From: Aliidiomarina celeris
GTDB taxonomy: Bacteria > Pseudomonadota > Gammaproteobacteria > Enterobacterales > Alteromonadaceae
Direction of reading: 5' to 3'
Assembly: GCF_003316875.1 (NCBI RefSeq)
Contig: NZ_QMIL01000001.1
Span: 186,001-250,000 of the forward strand
DNA length: 64,000 bases
Below, in pieces: positions 25,907 through 35,621 of this stretch (position 1 is the stretch's first letter; each line of letters begins with the position of its first letter). The notes beneath the pieces are model-generated. The model was given only the letters and a program-made list of their open reading frames with translations, ran no database searches and was not told the DNA's origin. Position numbers and translations under genes: made by a program.

Positions 25907-26650
25907 TTATGCCTGTTGCTGACAAGGAATAGGCAAAATTCCAGCGATTGAACTAATAGCGTCAACGTTGAGCAAGGAAACAAAGCGACCGTCGACTTTA
26001 ATCAGGCTTTCTTTTTGGAATTTGCCCAGTAAGCGGCTTACGGTTTCCACCGTTAACCCTAAGTAATTGCCAATTTCGGCACGGGTCATACTTAAACGAA
26101 ACTCGCGCGACGACAAGCCACGCTTGCGAAAGCGAGCGGAGAGCTCAATTAGGAAGGTAGCGAGCCGTTCTTCTGCACTGCGCGAAGTTACCAGACTTAA
26201 CATACGCTTGTCGGTGTTAATCTCGTCGCTCATTAGCCGTAAAATTTGGCGCCGTAAGGTAGGTAGCTGACCACTCAAAGATTCGAGATTGTCGTAAGGG
26301 ATTTCACATACCATGCTGGTTTCTAAAGCTTCGGTATATCCTTGGTAGCTGTTTTCTGCAATGGACGAAAAGCCAATGAGGTCGCCGGGTAAATGAAAAG
26401 CGGTAATTTGCATTTCACCCGAGTCGTTCAGCATGTAGCTTTTTAAACAGCCAGAGCGCACTGCGTACAGAGAGATAAGTGGGTCGCCTGCACGAAACAA
26501 CACGTCGCCACGTTGATAAGGGCGTTTACGCTCAATAATAGAGTCGAGCTTCGTGAGTGAACTGTCGTCGAGCGTGTAGGGCAGGCACAATTGGTTAATG
26601 CCGCAATTCTGACAATGAATGTGGTTCGACACCGACTTGTCGTTGGCCAT
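25907..26650 (-). CDS. fnr: FNR/EtrA-type anaerobic regulator (Crp-Fnr family, Fe-S)
   Basis: About 247 residues. The oxygen-sensing N-terminus contains HCQNCGINQLC, giving three cluster cysteines, and a fourth is in TSMVCEIPYD. The cyclic-nucleotide-like beta barrel follows, then the Crp-type helix-turn-helix MTRAEIGNYLGLTVETVSRL, with the E--SR recognition residues for TTGAT sites. ATG 26650 has GAGGGAAGC upstream; the longer frame to 26737 would overlap the neighbour. It lies between the cbb3 assembly genes and uspE and probably controls the oxidase in response to oxygen. Confidence 0.94.
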   Translation of the reverse strand: MANDKSVSNHIHCQNCGINQLCLPYTLDDSSLTKLDSIIERKRPYQRGDVLFRAGDPLISLYAVRSGCLKSYMLNDSGEMQITAFHLPGDLIGFSSIAENSYQGYTEALETSMVCEIPYDNLESLSGQLPTLRRQILRLMSDEINTDKRMLSLVTSRSAEERLATFLIELSARFRKRGLSSREFRLSMTRAEIGNYLGLTVETVSRLLGKFQKESLIKVDGRFVSLLNVDAISSIAGILPIPCQQQA

Positions 26651-26664
26651 GCTTCCCTCGATCT

Positions 26665-27321
26665 CTAGCGTAATTGCATTACCCCAATGGCAATGGTTGC
26701 TACCCCGTATCCTGCCAGAATTAAGGCAGAAATCCAACGGAAACCGCGGGATTTTAAAATACCTTGTAGCCGTTGGCTAGCAACGCCGACCGTGAGCATG
26801 CTTGGTAGTGTTCCTGCTCCAAAGGCCAACATAAAAACACCGCCGTGCAACGGCGCGGCCGAAAGTGCCGCCCACGAAAGCGCGCTGTACACTAAACCAC
26901 AAGGCAGCCAGCCCCATAACATGCCTGCCAAGAGTGCATGGTGAAGCCCCGTTTTGCCGCGTAAACGCAGTCCAAGAGGTTGAATTCGTTTCCAAAGCTT
27001 TGCACCGACGCGCTCTAGCCAAAGTAGCGCGAGGCGTTTTTCGAGCAAATACAAAGCCAGTAAAATCATCATTAAGCCGGCGAGCAAACGAAAATAAACC
27101 AGTGTGTTGGGCTGCAGTGTGTGCACCGCAAAAAGCGCCGAGGCGACTACAGAGCCGGCAATAGCGTAGGAAAATATGCGACCAAAGTTGTAGAAAAATA
27201 AGGCGCTAAAACGTTTTTGCAAGCCCATAGCACCGGCGAGGCCACCACACATGGCAAGGCAATGGCCGCTGCCGGCCAACCCCATTAAAAACGCGGCGCC
27301 AAAATCGACCGTCATACTCAC
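26665..27321 (-). CDS. TauE/SafE-like (urease accessory UreH-type) membrane protein of the cbb3 assembly cluster
   Basis: A 218-residue membrane protein with about six spans. The opening FLMGLAGSGHCLAMCGGLAG carries the conserved His-Cys...Cys motif of this subgroup, which is usually found next to ccoS/ccoI and is suspected to handle copper. The segment LLAGMLWGWLPCGLVYSALS is also characteristic. It overlaps ccoS by four bases (ATGA type), so it belongs to the ccoHIS operon. A direct role in copper supply to cbb3 oxidase is inference from context. Confidence 0.85.
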   Translation of the reverse strand: MSMTVDFGAAFLMGLAGSGHCLAMCGGLAGAMGLQKRFSALFFYNFGRIFSYAIAGSVVASALFAVHTLQPNTLVYFRLLAGLMMILLALYLLEKRLALLWLERVGAKLWKRIQPLGLRLRGKTGLHHALLAGMLWGWLPCGLVYSALSWAALSAAPLHGGVFMLAFGAGTLPSMLTVGVASQRLQGILKSRGFRWISALILAGYGVATIAIGVMQLR

Positions 27322-27512
27322 TGCTTAGAGCCCTCGGTATTCTTATTCTGCGCTTTCGACTTTGCCTTCTTTTGTTCTTCATCCATTAAAATATTGAATC
27401 CTTGCCGTTCTAAGTCGTCAAATTGACCTGTACGCACAGCCCAAAACAAAATGATAACCAATGCAATAACAATAATAACGGCAACCGGAACCATAATGTG
27501 CAGAAATTCCAT
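27318..27512 (-). CDS. ccoS: cbb3-type cytochrome oxidase assembly protein CcoS
   Basis: A 64-residue protein with one N-terminal span (VAVIIVIALVIILFWAVRTG) followed by QFDDLERQGFNILMDEE, the CcoS signature, and a lysine-rich tail. It acts in the inner membrane in maturation of the oxidase, helping haem and copper insertion. The gene starts three bases after ccoI stops and overlaps the TauE/SafE gene. Confidence 0.92.
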   Translation of the reverse strand: MEFLHIMVPVAVIIVIALVIILFWAVRTGQFDDLERQGFNILMDEEQKKAKSKAQNKNTEGSKQ

Positions 27513-27514
27513 TG

Positions 27515-29944
27515 CTACTCCTGATCAAACGATCGACTGTCAATAGTGCGCATAAGCCGTAACGAATTGGTCATTACAATCACTGAACTCATTGACATAC
27601 CTAACATCGCCCAAAGCGGTCCAATAAAACCGAATACCGCTAGTGGCAGAATTACGCCATTGTAACCTAATGCCCAAGTGAAGTTTTGCCGAATAATGGC
27701 CCGTGCTTTATGTGCGGTAGTAAAGAGGTATTGCAGGCCTTTCAGTTGCCCACTCAAAATCACCGCGTCTGAGCCTGCTTGGGCTAAATCAGAACCAGAG
27801 GCAAAGGTTACCGACGCATTTGCTTGCGCCAGAACTGGGGCGTCATTAATGCCGTCGCCCACCATCAGTACCTGATTCTTGTCTTGTAATGATTTGAGAA
27901 TATTCAGTTTGTCGGCGGGAGACAATTGCGCGTGTACCTGCTGAATACCAAGTTTGGTTGCAACGTGCTGCGCTCGTACATTACTGTCGCCACTGAGCAT
28001 GAGCGTGCGAATTCCACGTTTGTGCAGCCAATCGATAACCTGTTTTGCGTCGCTGCGGATAGCGTCGTCAACGCGCCAAGCCGCCACAATCTCGTGTTCG
28101 TCGGCGAGTACTACATTCGCTTCGGCGAGCGGTACAGAGCGGTGAGGGTGCCACTGCTGAATGAAAGCGAGGCTGCCTAGCCGCCATGTTTTGCCGTTTA
28201 TTTCGCCTTCTAAACCCGCGCCTGCAGTATTGCTTAGGTTGGTAATAGCAGTAGTGGCAGCAAGCTCACGAAATGGCTTAGCAATTGGGTGTTCAGAACG
28301 CTGTTCAAAGGAAGCCGCAATAACTTCATTCGCAGCTTGTTGTTTGGGGTCGTGGTGCCAATGCTCAAGAATACTAAAATGACCTTGCGTAAGCGTACCG
28401 GTTTTGTCGAAACACACAGTGTCAATTGTGGGCATGGCTTCCAGCACATTGGCTTGCTTGAGCAGTATGCCTGCGCGATTGAGCCTGCTCACTGCGCCAC
28501 TCATTGCGGTGGGTGCCGCTAACGAGAGCGCACAAGGGCAGGTTGCCACTAGAACAGCTAATACAATCCAAAAGGCGCGATCAGGATCAACAAAATACCA
28601 GCCGATATAAGTAGCAGAAGCAATTAAAAGAGTGCCAAGTACAAAATACTTACTAACCGAGTCGGCAAACTGAACAATACGCGGCTTTTGGCCAAGCGCA
28701 TGATCTTGCAAGTGAATAATACCGGCAAGCAGCGTATTTTGTTGTGTATGCGTTACGTCGATTACGATCGGGTGTTCTTGATTAATGCTGCCGGCATACA
28801 CGTCTTGTTGCTTGGCTTTCACCACAGGACGACTTTCGCCGGTAAGTTGTGCTTCATTCAGCCAAGCGCGCTCCGAGTCGAGCACACCGTCGACAGGAAC
28901 CACCTCTCCCGGCCGCACATGAATGCGATCGCCCGGCTGTAGGTTTTTCACCATTACTTTTTCAAAGCCTTGCTCAGTTTCTCGTTCTGCAATGGCAGGG
29001 ATCAGCTTCATTAAATTGGCGGCGTTTGTCATGGCTTTTTGCCGAGCGAGTAGCTCTAAATAGCGCCCAGACAAGAGAAAGAAGGCAAACATGGTGACAC
29101 ATTCATAATACACTTCACCGGTGTCGTAAATGGTGGCATAGAGGCTAGCGAAAAACGCAAATATAATGGCTAGGCTCACCGGCACGTCCATATTCAGCGT
29201 TCTGGCTTTTAAAGCTCTTAGCGCATTGCGGAAAAAGGGCTCGCAACTGTATACAAATACCGGCGCACTAAAAAGCAAACTCACCCACCAAAAGTAGAGC
29301 CGATGCGCTTCGTCAATGTCTTCGTAATAAAGCCCAAAAGCCACCATCATGGTTTGCATAGAGGCAATGCCTGCAACACCAAGCCGGCGAATATAGCTTT
29401 TGCGTTGCTTTTCGTAACGCTCTTCTAAGTCGGCGTGCTGAAAGGGAAGCGCTTTGTAGCCCACTTTGTGAATAGCCCGAATAACGGAACTTAACGAGAG
29501 GGTATCGGCTTGCCATTGTACGTTTACACGTTCATTTGCAGCATTCACTACAACTTTTTCTAGCCCCTTTAATTGCAAGAGTTGCCGTTCAATTAGCCAA
29601 GCGCAGGCAGCACAGGTCATGCCTTCAATGGCTAAAGTCGCCTCGTTATGGCCATTGTTAGCACGCACAAATTCTTGCTGAATTTGCGGGTCGTCGTAGT
29701 CTTGCCACTGTTGGTCAAGGGCCGAGAGCTCCTCGGGTAAAAGCGGAAGTTCGGCGTTCGCGTCGAGGGTGCGGAATTTATAAAAATGAGTGAGCCCTTG
29801 GTCGACAATCGTTTGCGCTACCGCTTGGCAACCGTAACAGCACATGGGCTGCGCTTCATCGTTTATTTCAACACTCAGCTCCACTCCGCGGGGAATGGGT
29901 TGGTGACAGTGAAAGCAAGCGCTTTGCGCTGCTGTGTTGCTCAC
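27515..29944 (-). CDS. ccoI: Copper-translocating P1B-type ATPase CcoI/FixI
   Basis: An 809-residue copper pump that supplies copper for cbb3 oxidase. The N-terminus has CFHCHQPI and MCCYGCQAVAQ, a metal-binding zinc-finger-like region, followed by an HMA domain with GMTCAACAWLIERQL. Eight membrane spans surround the CPC motif in VATCPCALSLAAPTAM. Cytoplasmic motifs are TGES, FDKTGTLTQG, SEHPIAKPF and MVGDGINDAPVL. All key residues are present. It follows ccoH by two bases. Confidence 0.95.
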   Translation of the reverse strand: MSNTAAQSACFHCHQPIPRGVELSVEINDEAQPMCCYGCQAVAQTIVDQGLTHFYKFRTLDANAELPLLPEELSALDQQWQDYDDPQIQQEFVRANNGHNEATLAIEGMTCAACAWLIERQLLQLKGLEKVVVNAANERVNVQWQADTLSLSSVIRAIHKVGYKALPFQHADLEERYEKQRKSYIRRLGVAGIASMQTMMVAFGLYYEDIDEAHRLYFWWVSLLFSAPVFVYSCEPFFRNALRALKARTLNMDVPVSLAIIFAFFASLYATIYDTGEVYYECVTMFAFFLLSGRYLELLARQKAMTNAANLMKLIPAIAERETEQGFEKVMVKNLQPGDRIHVRPGEVVPVDGVLDSERAWLNEAQLTGESRPVVKAKQQDVYAGSINQEHPIVIDVTHTQQNTLLAGIIHLQDHALGQKPRIVQFADSVSKYFVLGTLLIASATYIGWYFVDPDRAFWIVLAVLVATCPCALSLAAPTAMSGAVSRLNRAGILLKQANVLEAMPTIDTVCFDKTGTLTQGHFSILEHWHHDPKQQAANEVIAASFEQRSEHPIAKPFRELAATTAITNLSNTAGAGLEGEINGKTWRLGSLAFIQQWHPHRSVPLAEANVVLADEHEIVAAWRVDDAIRSDAKQVIDWLHKRGIRTLMLSGDSNVRAQHVATKLGIQQVHAQLSPADKLNILKSLQDKNQVLMVGDGINDAPVLAQANASVTFASGSDLAQAGSDAVILSGQLKGLQYLFTTAHKARAIIRQNFTWALGYNGVILPLAVFGFIGPLWAMLGMSMSSVIVMTNSLRLMRTIDSRSFDQE

Positions 29945-29946
29945 AA

Positions 29947-30468
29947 TTAAATTCCGTAGTCTTCAGGCTCAATAATAATCTGAGTACGTGCAGGTAAACG
30001 CACAGTGTCGCTAACGCGCCATTCGCGGTGAAATGGCTCAACGTCAATACGCCAATTGCCGGTTATTGCTTCAGGTAGTGTGGCACGGTACAGGCCGTCG
30101 TTTACATGCGGTACCATGAGCTCAAAGTCGCGATGGTCGAGCGTAGGGTGGTAGAAATGCAAGCGAAGCGCGCTACGGTCAGTCAAATCGCCACTGGCAA
30201 AACGAATATCGACACGGTCACCATTGAAGGTTACAGCAACAGTGATGCCCAGCTCTAACGCTCGTGCTTCCCGGTTGAGTTCGAGGTTAATGGCGCGACC
30301 TTCGTTATAGTAGTCGTCGACCACCATAGGGGCCGGGTTACGGATAATGAGTATAACGGTAACAATACAAGCAATAATAACGGCACTGAGCATAAACACA
30401 ATATACCAAGGCCAGAAGTGCTTGTACCAAGGGCCGGTATTTATGTTCGATTGATTGACTGCTGTCAT
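29947..30468 (-). CDS. ccoH: CcoH/FixH family protein
   Basis: A 173-residue protein with one N-terminal span (WPWYIVFMLSAVIIACIVTV) and a periplasmic domain containing VVDDYYNEGRAINLELNRE, the FixH signature, followed by a beta-rich part. It takes part in assembly of the cbb3 oxidase together with CcoI. It begins the assembly operon ccoH-ccoI-ccoS-TauE/SafE. No ccoG lies between ccoP and ccoH, where it is often found. Confidence 0.9.
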   Translation of the reverse strand: MTAVNQSNINTGPWYKHFWPWYIVFMLSAVIIACIVTVILIIRNPAPMVVDDYYNEGRAINLELNREARALELGITVAVTFNGDRVDIRFASGDLTDRSALRLHFYHPTLDHRDFELMVPHVNDGLYRATLPEAITGNWRIDVEPFHREWRVSDTVRLPARTQIIIEPEDYGI

Positions 30469-30497
30469 CGCTTACCTCATTGAAAATCTTTAAAAGA

Positions 30498-30520
30498 AAG
30501 CCCCTGTAAAAGGGGCTTCC
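30498..30520 (-). terminator. Rho-independent terminator between ccoP and ccoH
   Basis: On the minus strand AAGCCCC, loop TTTTACA, GGGGCTT followed by TCTTTT form a compact terminator. It separates the structural genes ccoNOQP from the assembly genes ccoHIS. Partial read-through would give more oxidase subunits than assembly factors. Confidence 0.75.
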
Positions 30521-30548
30521 ATGTACCTTTCGAACAACGTTTAGGGCG

Positions 30549-31502
30549 TTACGATTCTGGGCTTAAGCTTAAAACGTAACCCGACAAAATTTTCACTTTG
30601 TCTTCGCCTAGAATTTCGTCCCATTTTGGCATTACACCGTTACGGCCGTAACGAAGCGTTTCGGCAATAGCGTTACGCGAGCCGCCGTAAAGCCAAGCTG
30701 AGTCTGTCAAATTAGGTGCGCCAAGGGCGATATTACCTTTACCGTCTTGACCGTGGCAGGCGGCACAAACAGCGAACTTCTGTTCACCAGCGCGAGCTAA
30801 GTCGCGATCAACGGCACGGCCACTCAGGCTTAACACATATTCAGTCACTTCTTCGATACCTTGTTCACCAAGGGCGTCGAGTTGTGCAGGCATTTGTGCG
30901 TTGCGGCCAGTCATTAACGTTGCATAGATGTGTTCTGGTTCACCACCCCAACTAAAAATACCGTCGGTGAGGTTAGGGAAGCCACGTGAGCCTCGTGCGT
31001 CGGAGCCATGACACTGCGCACAGTTCTGCAAAAACAAGCGCTGACCAATTTGCAATGCTTCCGGCGTTTGCGAAATTTCGGTAATGCTCATTTGCGCATA
31101 CTGTTGGAAGATTGGCCCGTATACTTCTTCTGCACGGCGGCGCTCGCGGTCGTAGCGCACATTTAAACCTTGTTCGCGTGCTTGCTCAACCGCTAAGCGC
31201 GATTCTTCGAGCGAGCGTACGTCTTGGTTAGAACTCTGCCAACCAATCAAGCCTTTGAAGTTTCCTAAACCTGGGTAAAGTGCCAAGTAAAAGAAGCCCC
31301 AAATGAAGCACAACCAAAACAAAATAGTCCACCATTTCGGTAGGGGATTATTGAGTTCTTCAATGCCATCAAAACTATGGCCCATCGACTCGCCTTCTTC
31401 TACGTCGGTGAAATTTTTCATATTCCAACGTAGCAAGATCATCAGCGCAATTAAGGTGCCGAGGGTTAAAACAATAATCCAAGCACTCCAGAAGCTACTC
31501 AT
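30549..31502 (-). CDS. ccoP: Cytochrome c oxidase cbb3-type subunit III
   Basis: About 317 residues. N-terminal spans (SAWIIVLTLGTLIALMILLR, WTILFWLCFIWGFFYLALYP) precede two periplasmic cytochrome c domains with haem motifs CAQCHGSDARG and CAACHGQDGKG. Axial methionines are likely in GRNAQMPAQ and GRNGVMPKW. It passes electrons from cytochrome c to the CcoNO core. ATG 31502, preceded by AGGAGTC, gives the standard start MSSFWSAW; the longer frame to 31583 lies within ccoQ. It overlaps ccoQ by eight bases. Confidence 0.95.
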   Translation of the reverse strand: MSSFWSAWIIVLTLGTLIALMILLRWNMKNFTDVEEGESMGHSFDGIEELNNPLPKWWTILFWLCFIWGFFYLALYPGLGNFKGLIGWQSSNQDVRSLEESRLAVEQAREQGLNVRYDRERRRAEEVYGPIFQQYAQMSITEISQTPEALQIGQRLFLQNCAQCHGSDARGSRGFPNLTDGIFSWGGEPEHIYATLMTGRNAQMPAQLDALGEQGIEEVTEYVLSLSGRAVDRDLARAGEQKFAVCAACHGQDGKGNIALGAPNLTDSAWLYGGSRNAIAETLRYGRNGVMPKWDEILGEDKVKILSGYVLSLSPES

Positions 31503-31692
31503 TGTTTTTTGACTCCTGTTTTTGACCGTGCTCCTTGGTTGAGCGCGAGTCCGATTTATCATCTTCAACGACAGACTTAGCAATGCTGTCGAACCGATCT
31601 TTATTTTTTGGCCGGTAAGCCCAAAGAATTACTAAAATTATAATTCCGAAAACGACTACCGTGTACCAAGCATGGAATCCGGGACCACCCAT
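31495..31692 (-). CDS. ccoQ: cbb3-type cytochrome oxidase subunit CcoQ
   Basis: A 65-residue protein with a single span (WYTVVVFGIIILVILWAYRP) followed by KNKDRFDSIAKSVVEDD and a charged tail, as usual for CcoQ/FixQ. It stabilises the interaction of CcoP with the CcoNO core. It sits between ccoO and ccoP in the normal order. Confidence 0.92.
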   Translation of the reverse strand: MGGPGFHAWYTVVVFGIIILVILWAYRPKNKDRFDSIAKSVVEDDKSDSRSTKEHGQKQESKNNE

Positions 31693-31701
31693 AATCCACT
31701 C

Positions 31702-32310
31702 CTACCGTAAATGGGTGCCAAGTGACTGCAAGTATGCAATCAAGGCTTCCATTTCCGTTTTACCAATCACTTCTTGCGCCGCACCTTCAATGTCTTCATC
31801 TGAGTAAGGTACGCCCAAGGTTTGGAACGCTCTCATTTTGCGCTCGGTTAAGCGGCCATCGAGGGTACGCTCTGCTAACCAAGGGAAACCCGGCATATTC
31901 GACTCAGGAACAACAGCGCGAGGGTCCATTAGGTGTACATAGTGCCACTCGTCCGAATAACGACCACCCACACGAGCTAAGTCTGGGCCGGTACGCTTAG
32001 AGCCCCACAGGAATGGGAATTCCCAAACCGACTCACCGGCAACCGAGTAATGACCATAACGCTCTGTTTCATGACGGAAAGGACGAATCATTTGGCTATG
32101 ACAACCTACACAACCTTCGCGAATATAAATGTCGCGGCCTTCAAGTTCTAAGGCAGTGTATGGGCGCAAGTGTTTAACGGGCTCATTCACTTGTTTTTGG
32201 AAAAGTAGGGGGGTGATCTCTACGAGACCACCGATTGAGATTGCGATGAGCGCAAGCACCGCAAACCAACCCACGTGCTTTTCTACTAATTCATGTTTAT
32301 TTTTACTCAT
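31702..32310 (-). CDS. ccoO: Cytochrome c oxidase cbb3-type subunit II
   Basis: A 202-residue membrane-anchored monohaem cytochrome c. The N-terminal span is [20 protein letters not shown]. The haem motif is [15 protein letters not shown], and the conserved [20 protein letters not shown] follows, with axial Met likely in ESNMPGFPW. It transfers electrons from CcoP to the CcoN active site. It follows ccoN by 14 bases. Confidence 0.96.
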   Translation of the reverse strand: MSKNKHELVEKHVGWFAVLALIAISIGGLVEITPLLFQKQVNEPVKHLRPYTALELEGRDIYIREGCVGCHSQMIRPFRHETERYGHYSVAGESVWEFPFLWGSKRTGPDLARVGGRYSDEWHYVHLMDPRAVVPESNMPGFPWLAERTLDGRLTERKMRAFQTLGVPYSDEDIEGAAQEVIGKTEMEALIAYLQSLGTHLR

Positions 32311-32324
32311 GATTCAGTGACTCC

Positions 32325-33761
32325 TTAGGCAGTTTGTGGCGCGAACTTACCTTCGTTTTCACGAAGTTTTTCGCTGCGAATTGTTTTGTAAACGTTGTAA
32401 GCCATCAGCAACATACCGGCAACGATAAAGAGACCGCCAACGAAGCGCACAAAGTAGAACGGATAAGACGCTTGAATACTTTCAATAAAGCTGTACGTAA
32501 GCGTTCCGTCTTGGTTCACCGCACGCCACATCAGACCTTGAGTAACACCAGAAATCCACATCGCTACGATATAAAGCACTACGCCAATGGTATGTAACCA
32601 GAAATGGGTGTTGATTAACTTAATGCTATACATACGCTCACGTTCGAAAAGTACAGGAACTAAGTGATACATCGCACCGATACTAATCATCGCAACCCAA
32701 CCGAGTGCACCTGAATGCACGTGGCCAATGGTCCAGTCGGTGTAGTGCGATAACGCGTTCACCGATTTAATTGCCATCATTGGGCCTTCGAAAGTTGACA
32801 TGCCGTAGAACGACAGAGAAACGATGAGGAAGCGCAATATCGGGTCGGTACGGAGTTTATGCCACGCACCCGACAGGGTCATAATACCGTTGATCATGCC
32901 GCCCCAAGACGGTACGAACAAGATCACCGACATGACCATACCTACGTTTTGCGCCCAGTCTGGCAACGCGGTGTAGTGAAGGTGGTGCGGGCCTGCCCAA
33001 ATATAAATAGAGATAAGTGCCCAGAAGTGCACGATGGACAAACGATAAGAATACACTGGGCGCTCAGCTTGCTTCGGTACGAAGTAGTACATCATACCGA
33101 GGAAACCTGCGGTAAGAAGGAAACCTACAGCGTTATGCCCATACCACCACTGCATCATGGCGTCGATCGCACCCGGATAAATAGAGTACGACTTCATAAA
33201 GGAAACCGGTAAAGCAAGGTTGTTACCAATATGGAGCATTGCAACAGCGATAATGAACCCGCCGTAGAACCAGTTCGCTACATAAATGTGTGAGGTCCGG
33301 CGAATTGCTAAGGTACCGAAGAACACAATAACAAACGCTATCCACACCACAGCGATAAGAATAGAAATGGGCCATTCAAGCTCAGCATATTCCTTGGTGG
33401 TGGTGAAACCCATCGGGAGTGTGATTACCGCAGAAACAATTACGGCTTGCCAACCCCAGAAGGTAAAGGCAGCGAGCTTATCTGAGAATAATCGCGTTTG
33501 ACAGGTACGTTGTACGATGTAGTACGCCGTTGCGAACAATGCACTGGTACCAAACGCGAAAATAACCGCGTTGGTGTGCAATGGGCGTAACCGTGAATAG
33601 GTGAGCCACGGCGTGTCGAAGTTAAGGGCTGGCCATACGAGCTGGGCGGCGATTAATACGCCGACGGACATGCCGATAATCCCCCAGATAATGGTCATGA
33701 TAGTAAATTGCTTTACTACCTTCATGTTGTAATCGATAGGTTGAGAACTGGTTTGACTCAT
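32325..33761 (-). CDS. ccoN: Cytochrome c oxidase cbb3-type subunit I
   Basis: The 478-residue catalytic subunit of the haem-copper terminal oxidase used at low oxygen. It has twelve spans and the conserved haem and copper histidines in [45 protein letters not shown] and [23 protein letters not shown] 33761 is one codon after a possible GTG start. It is the first gene of ccoNOQP. The 190-bp region to the divergent lipoprotein gene should hold its promoter. Confidence 0.97.
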   Translation of the reverse strand: MSQTSSQPIDYNMKVVKQFTIMTIIWGIIGMSVGVLIAAQLVWPALNFDTPWLTYSRLRPLHTNAVIFAFGTSALFATAYYIVQRTCQTRLFSDKLAAFTFWGWQAVIVSAVITLPMGFTTTKEYAELEWPISILIAVVWIAFVIVFFGTLAIRRTSHIYVANWFYGGFIIAVAMLHIGNNLALPVSFMKSYSIYPGAIDAMMQWWYGHNAVGFLLTAGFLGMMYYFVPKQAERPVYSYRLSIVHFWALISIYIWAGPHHLHYTALPDWAQNVGMVMSVILFVPSWGGMINGIMTLSGAWHKLRTDPILRFLIVSLSFYGMSTFEGPMMAIKSVNALSHYTDWTIGHVHSGALGWVAMISIGAMYHLVPVLFERERMYSIKLINTHFWLHTIGVVLYIVAMWISGVTQGLMWRAVNQDGTLTYSFIESIQASYPFYFVRFVGGLFIVAGMLLMAYNVYKTIRSEKLRENEGKFAPQTA

Positions 33762-33833
33762 CACATATCATCCGCTTGAGGTTGCAGAACAAAATAAATA
33801 ACCACCCGAACCTTGGGTGATCTTATGTTTGGG

Positions 33834-33847
33834 TTGATTGTACGTAA
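33834..33847. promoter_or_regulatory. Possible FNR box upstream of ccoN
   Basis: TTGATTGTACGTAA matches the FNR consensus TTGAT-N4-ATCAA with a perfect half-site (read as ATCAA on the ccoN strand) and a poor second half; 7 of 10 positions agree. It lies about 72 bp upstream of the ccoN start, a usual distance. An fnr gene is nearby and cbb3 operons are commonly FNR-controlled, but the match is weak. Confidence 0.3.
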
Positions 33848-33954
33848 TTTGCGTTAAGATTGCAGCCACTGCCGACAATTTTTATGACGCGGATCAATCC
33901 TTTGACTATTATGTTAAGAAATATGAACAAAATCGCTCCGAAGTTGGTTGTTTC

Positions 33955-34470
33955 ATGAACAATGTTGTACGAATTTTAATCGGAATGGCGGTAATGATTG
34001 GATTGCTCGCTTGTTCACCCAGTGAAAGGTCTGTTTCTAATCACCCAGTGGATAGCCCTTTTTGCCCACTCGACATGCCATTTTCCGAAGCGGTTACCCA
34101 AGATTGTGCAGTTTCACTCTTTGACAGTAGCTTTACATTGCATGCTTCGCAACCTCGAATGCCAGAAGAAGTGATGTTAACGCTTGGACTTCAGTTGCCC
34201 TCGCAATGGCAGGTAGTGAGTGCTGAGTTGAGTGGCGAGAGTATGTATATGGGGCGTATACCTTTGCGTTTTATGCGTCAAGAGAGCAAATCTAGGCAGG
34301 TGGTGGAAAGCGAACGAGTATTTTGGTTGTCACCACTACGACTTGGCGCATGTGTAACCGAACCTATGATTTGGCGTTTAACCTTAACGCTTGCGGAATC
34401 TGCGCAAGAGGGCGCTGCTCAGCAAACTCTGTCGGTTTCTTTTGCCGCGTTGCCTATGCGCAAACAGTAG
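33955..34470 (+). CDS. Putative lipoprotein of unknown function
   Basis: About 171 residues. The N-terminus MNNVVRILIGMAVMIGLLAC has a hydrophobic core and the lipobox GLLAC, so it is probably a lipoprotein. The rest contains strand-rich stretches (SLFDSSFTLHASQPRMPEEV, QWQVVSAELSGESMYMGRIP) and two more cysteines that could form a disulfide. It is divergent from ccoN; a role linked to the oxidase is possible but not shown. The start is uncertain because no strong ribosome-binding site exists. No family recognised. Confidence 0.65.
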   Translation: MNNVVRILIGMAVMIGLLACSPSERSVSNHPVDSPFCPLDMPFSEAVTQDCAVSLFDSSFTLHASQPRMPEEVMLTLGLQLPSQWQVVSAELSGESMYMGRIPLRFMRQESKSRQVVESERVFWLSPLRLGACVTEPMIWRLTLTLAESAQEGAAQQTLSVSFAALPMRKQ

Positions 34471-34664
34471 CGATTGACAGCGAACGGGCGGAGCACATCT
34501 GAGCAGATAAAAAGCACTACGCGCAGGCACTGATTTTTGTTAAGCTTCGTTATTAGACTGTTAAATTTAAGCGGTCCTGTTTTGGTCAGCTGAGTTTGAA
34601 CACTTAGGCTGTAAAAATCAGTTGTAAAAAGCAGCTGCAAGAGAAGTAAATGGAGTGAGTTGTA

Positions 34665-35576
34665 ATGTCTGAACAGGCGCAGGTGAAGCCGAACTCGCAA
34701 AAAGGGAATTCGTTTAAGGCAGGGGCTACCCCATTGCCGCAATTACCCTTAATGCTATTAAAAGCAGTTCCTACAATGGTTCGTCGCGGAAAAGTTGCCG
34801 AAGAACTCAATGCGTTAACCGCACAATATAGCTGTTCGGCTATTTCGAAAAGCCATCTCGACGCCTATCACAGACAGTTTCCGGGCATGCAAAGCAAGGT
34901 TCCATTAACCTATTTCTACCTGTTAGCACAGCGAGCCCATTTAGCGCTTATGCTTGATGACCGCTTTCCTTGGCCCTTATTGGGCATGGTTCATGTTGCG
35001 AATCGTATGGAGTGTTTCGCTGAACCCGATTTAACACAGCCCTTTATACTCGATGTGCAAATAGAATTCCCTCCGCGCGCGGCAACACGAAAAAGGGTGC
35101 GGCCAATGTACTGGGTTAACTTTTATCAAGGCGACACTCGTGTTGTTCAATGCAGTAGCGCTTACCAAGTTGGCGGGGGGAAAAAGTCTCCATCACGAAA
35201 ATCATCGCGTAGCACGGATTTGTCTACCGATGGCTACGAACGGGTGAGCGATTGGTTATTGGAAAGTGATTTAGGGCGACACTATGCAAAGCTTTCTGGC
35301 GACTATAACCCGATTCATTTGCACCCTTGGCTGTCGCGTTGGTTTGGTTTTAATCGGCCAATTATTCATGGCATGTACTCGGTTGCGCGGGCGCAGGCAA
35401 GTATCGAAGAAAACTATGGGAAGCCGGTAAAAATGCTCGACATTGGGTTTCGTAAGCCCGTGGTTTTGCCTACCTCGGTATTGTGTTTAGTGAATGCCGC
35501 AGAAAGCACGCTTATGGTGACCGACATGAAACGGAGCCGAAGTTATCTAGACGGCAGTTTCTCGTTATTTTCTTAA
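34665..35576 (+). CDS. MaoC-like hotdog-fold acyl dehydratase
   Basis: A 303-residue double-hotdog protein. The N-terminal half (LPLMLLKAVPTMVRRGKVAE and FLDVQIEFPPRAATR-like strands) is degenerate. The C-terminal half has the hydratase-2 motif LGRHYAKLSGDYNPIHLHPW followed by GFNRPIIHGMYSVARAQ, with the Asp, Asn and His of the catalytic motif. It probably hydrates enoyl-thioesters in fatty acid or polyhydroxyalkanoate metabolism. It has its own promoter space of 195 bp, in which I see nothing else. The following NfeD gene is only 45 bases away. Confidence 0.85.
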   Translation: MSEQAQVKPNSQKGNSFKAGATPLPQLPLMLLKAVPTMVRRGKVAEELNALTAQYSCSAISKSHLDAYHRQFPGMQSKVPLTYFYLLAQRAHLALMLDDRFPWPLLGMVHVANRMECFAEPDLTQPFILDVQIEFPPRAATRKRVRPMYWVNFYQGDTRVVQCSSAYQVGGGKKSPSRKSSRSTDLSTDGYERVSDWLLESDLGRHYAKLSGDYNPIHLHPWLSRWFGFNRPIIHGMYSVARAQASIEENYGKPVKMLDIGFRKPVVLPTSVLCLVNAAESTLMVTDMKRSRSYLDGSFSLFS

Positions 35577-35621
35577 ACTGACTGGTAATAAAAACAGCGT
35601 AGAACATTAGGGGAAGTCTTT

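Noticed and set aside
33880..33920. Second FNR-like site (TTGACTATTATGTT) upstream of the lipoprotein gene
   Set aside because: Only the first half-site resembles TTGAT; the second half matches at two of five bases, which is chance level.
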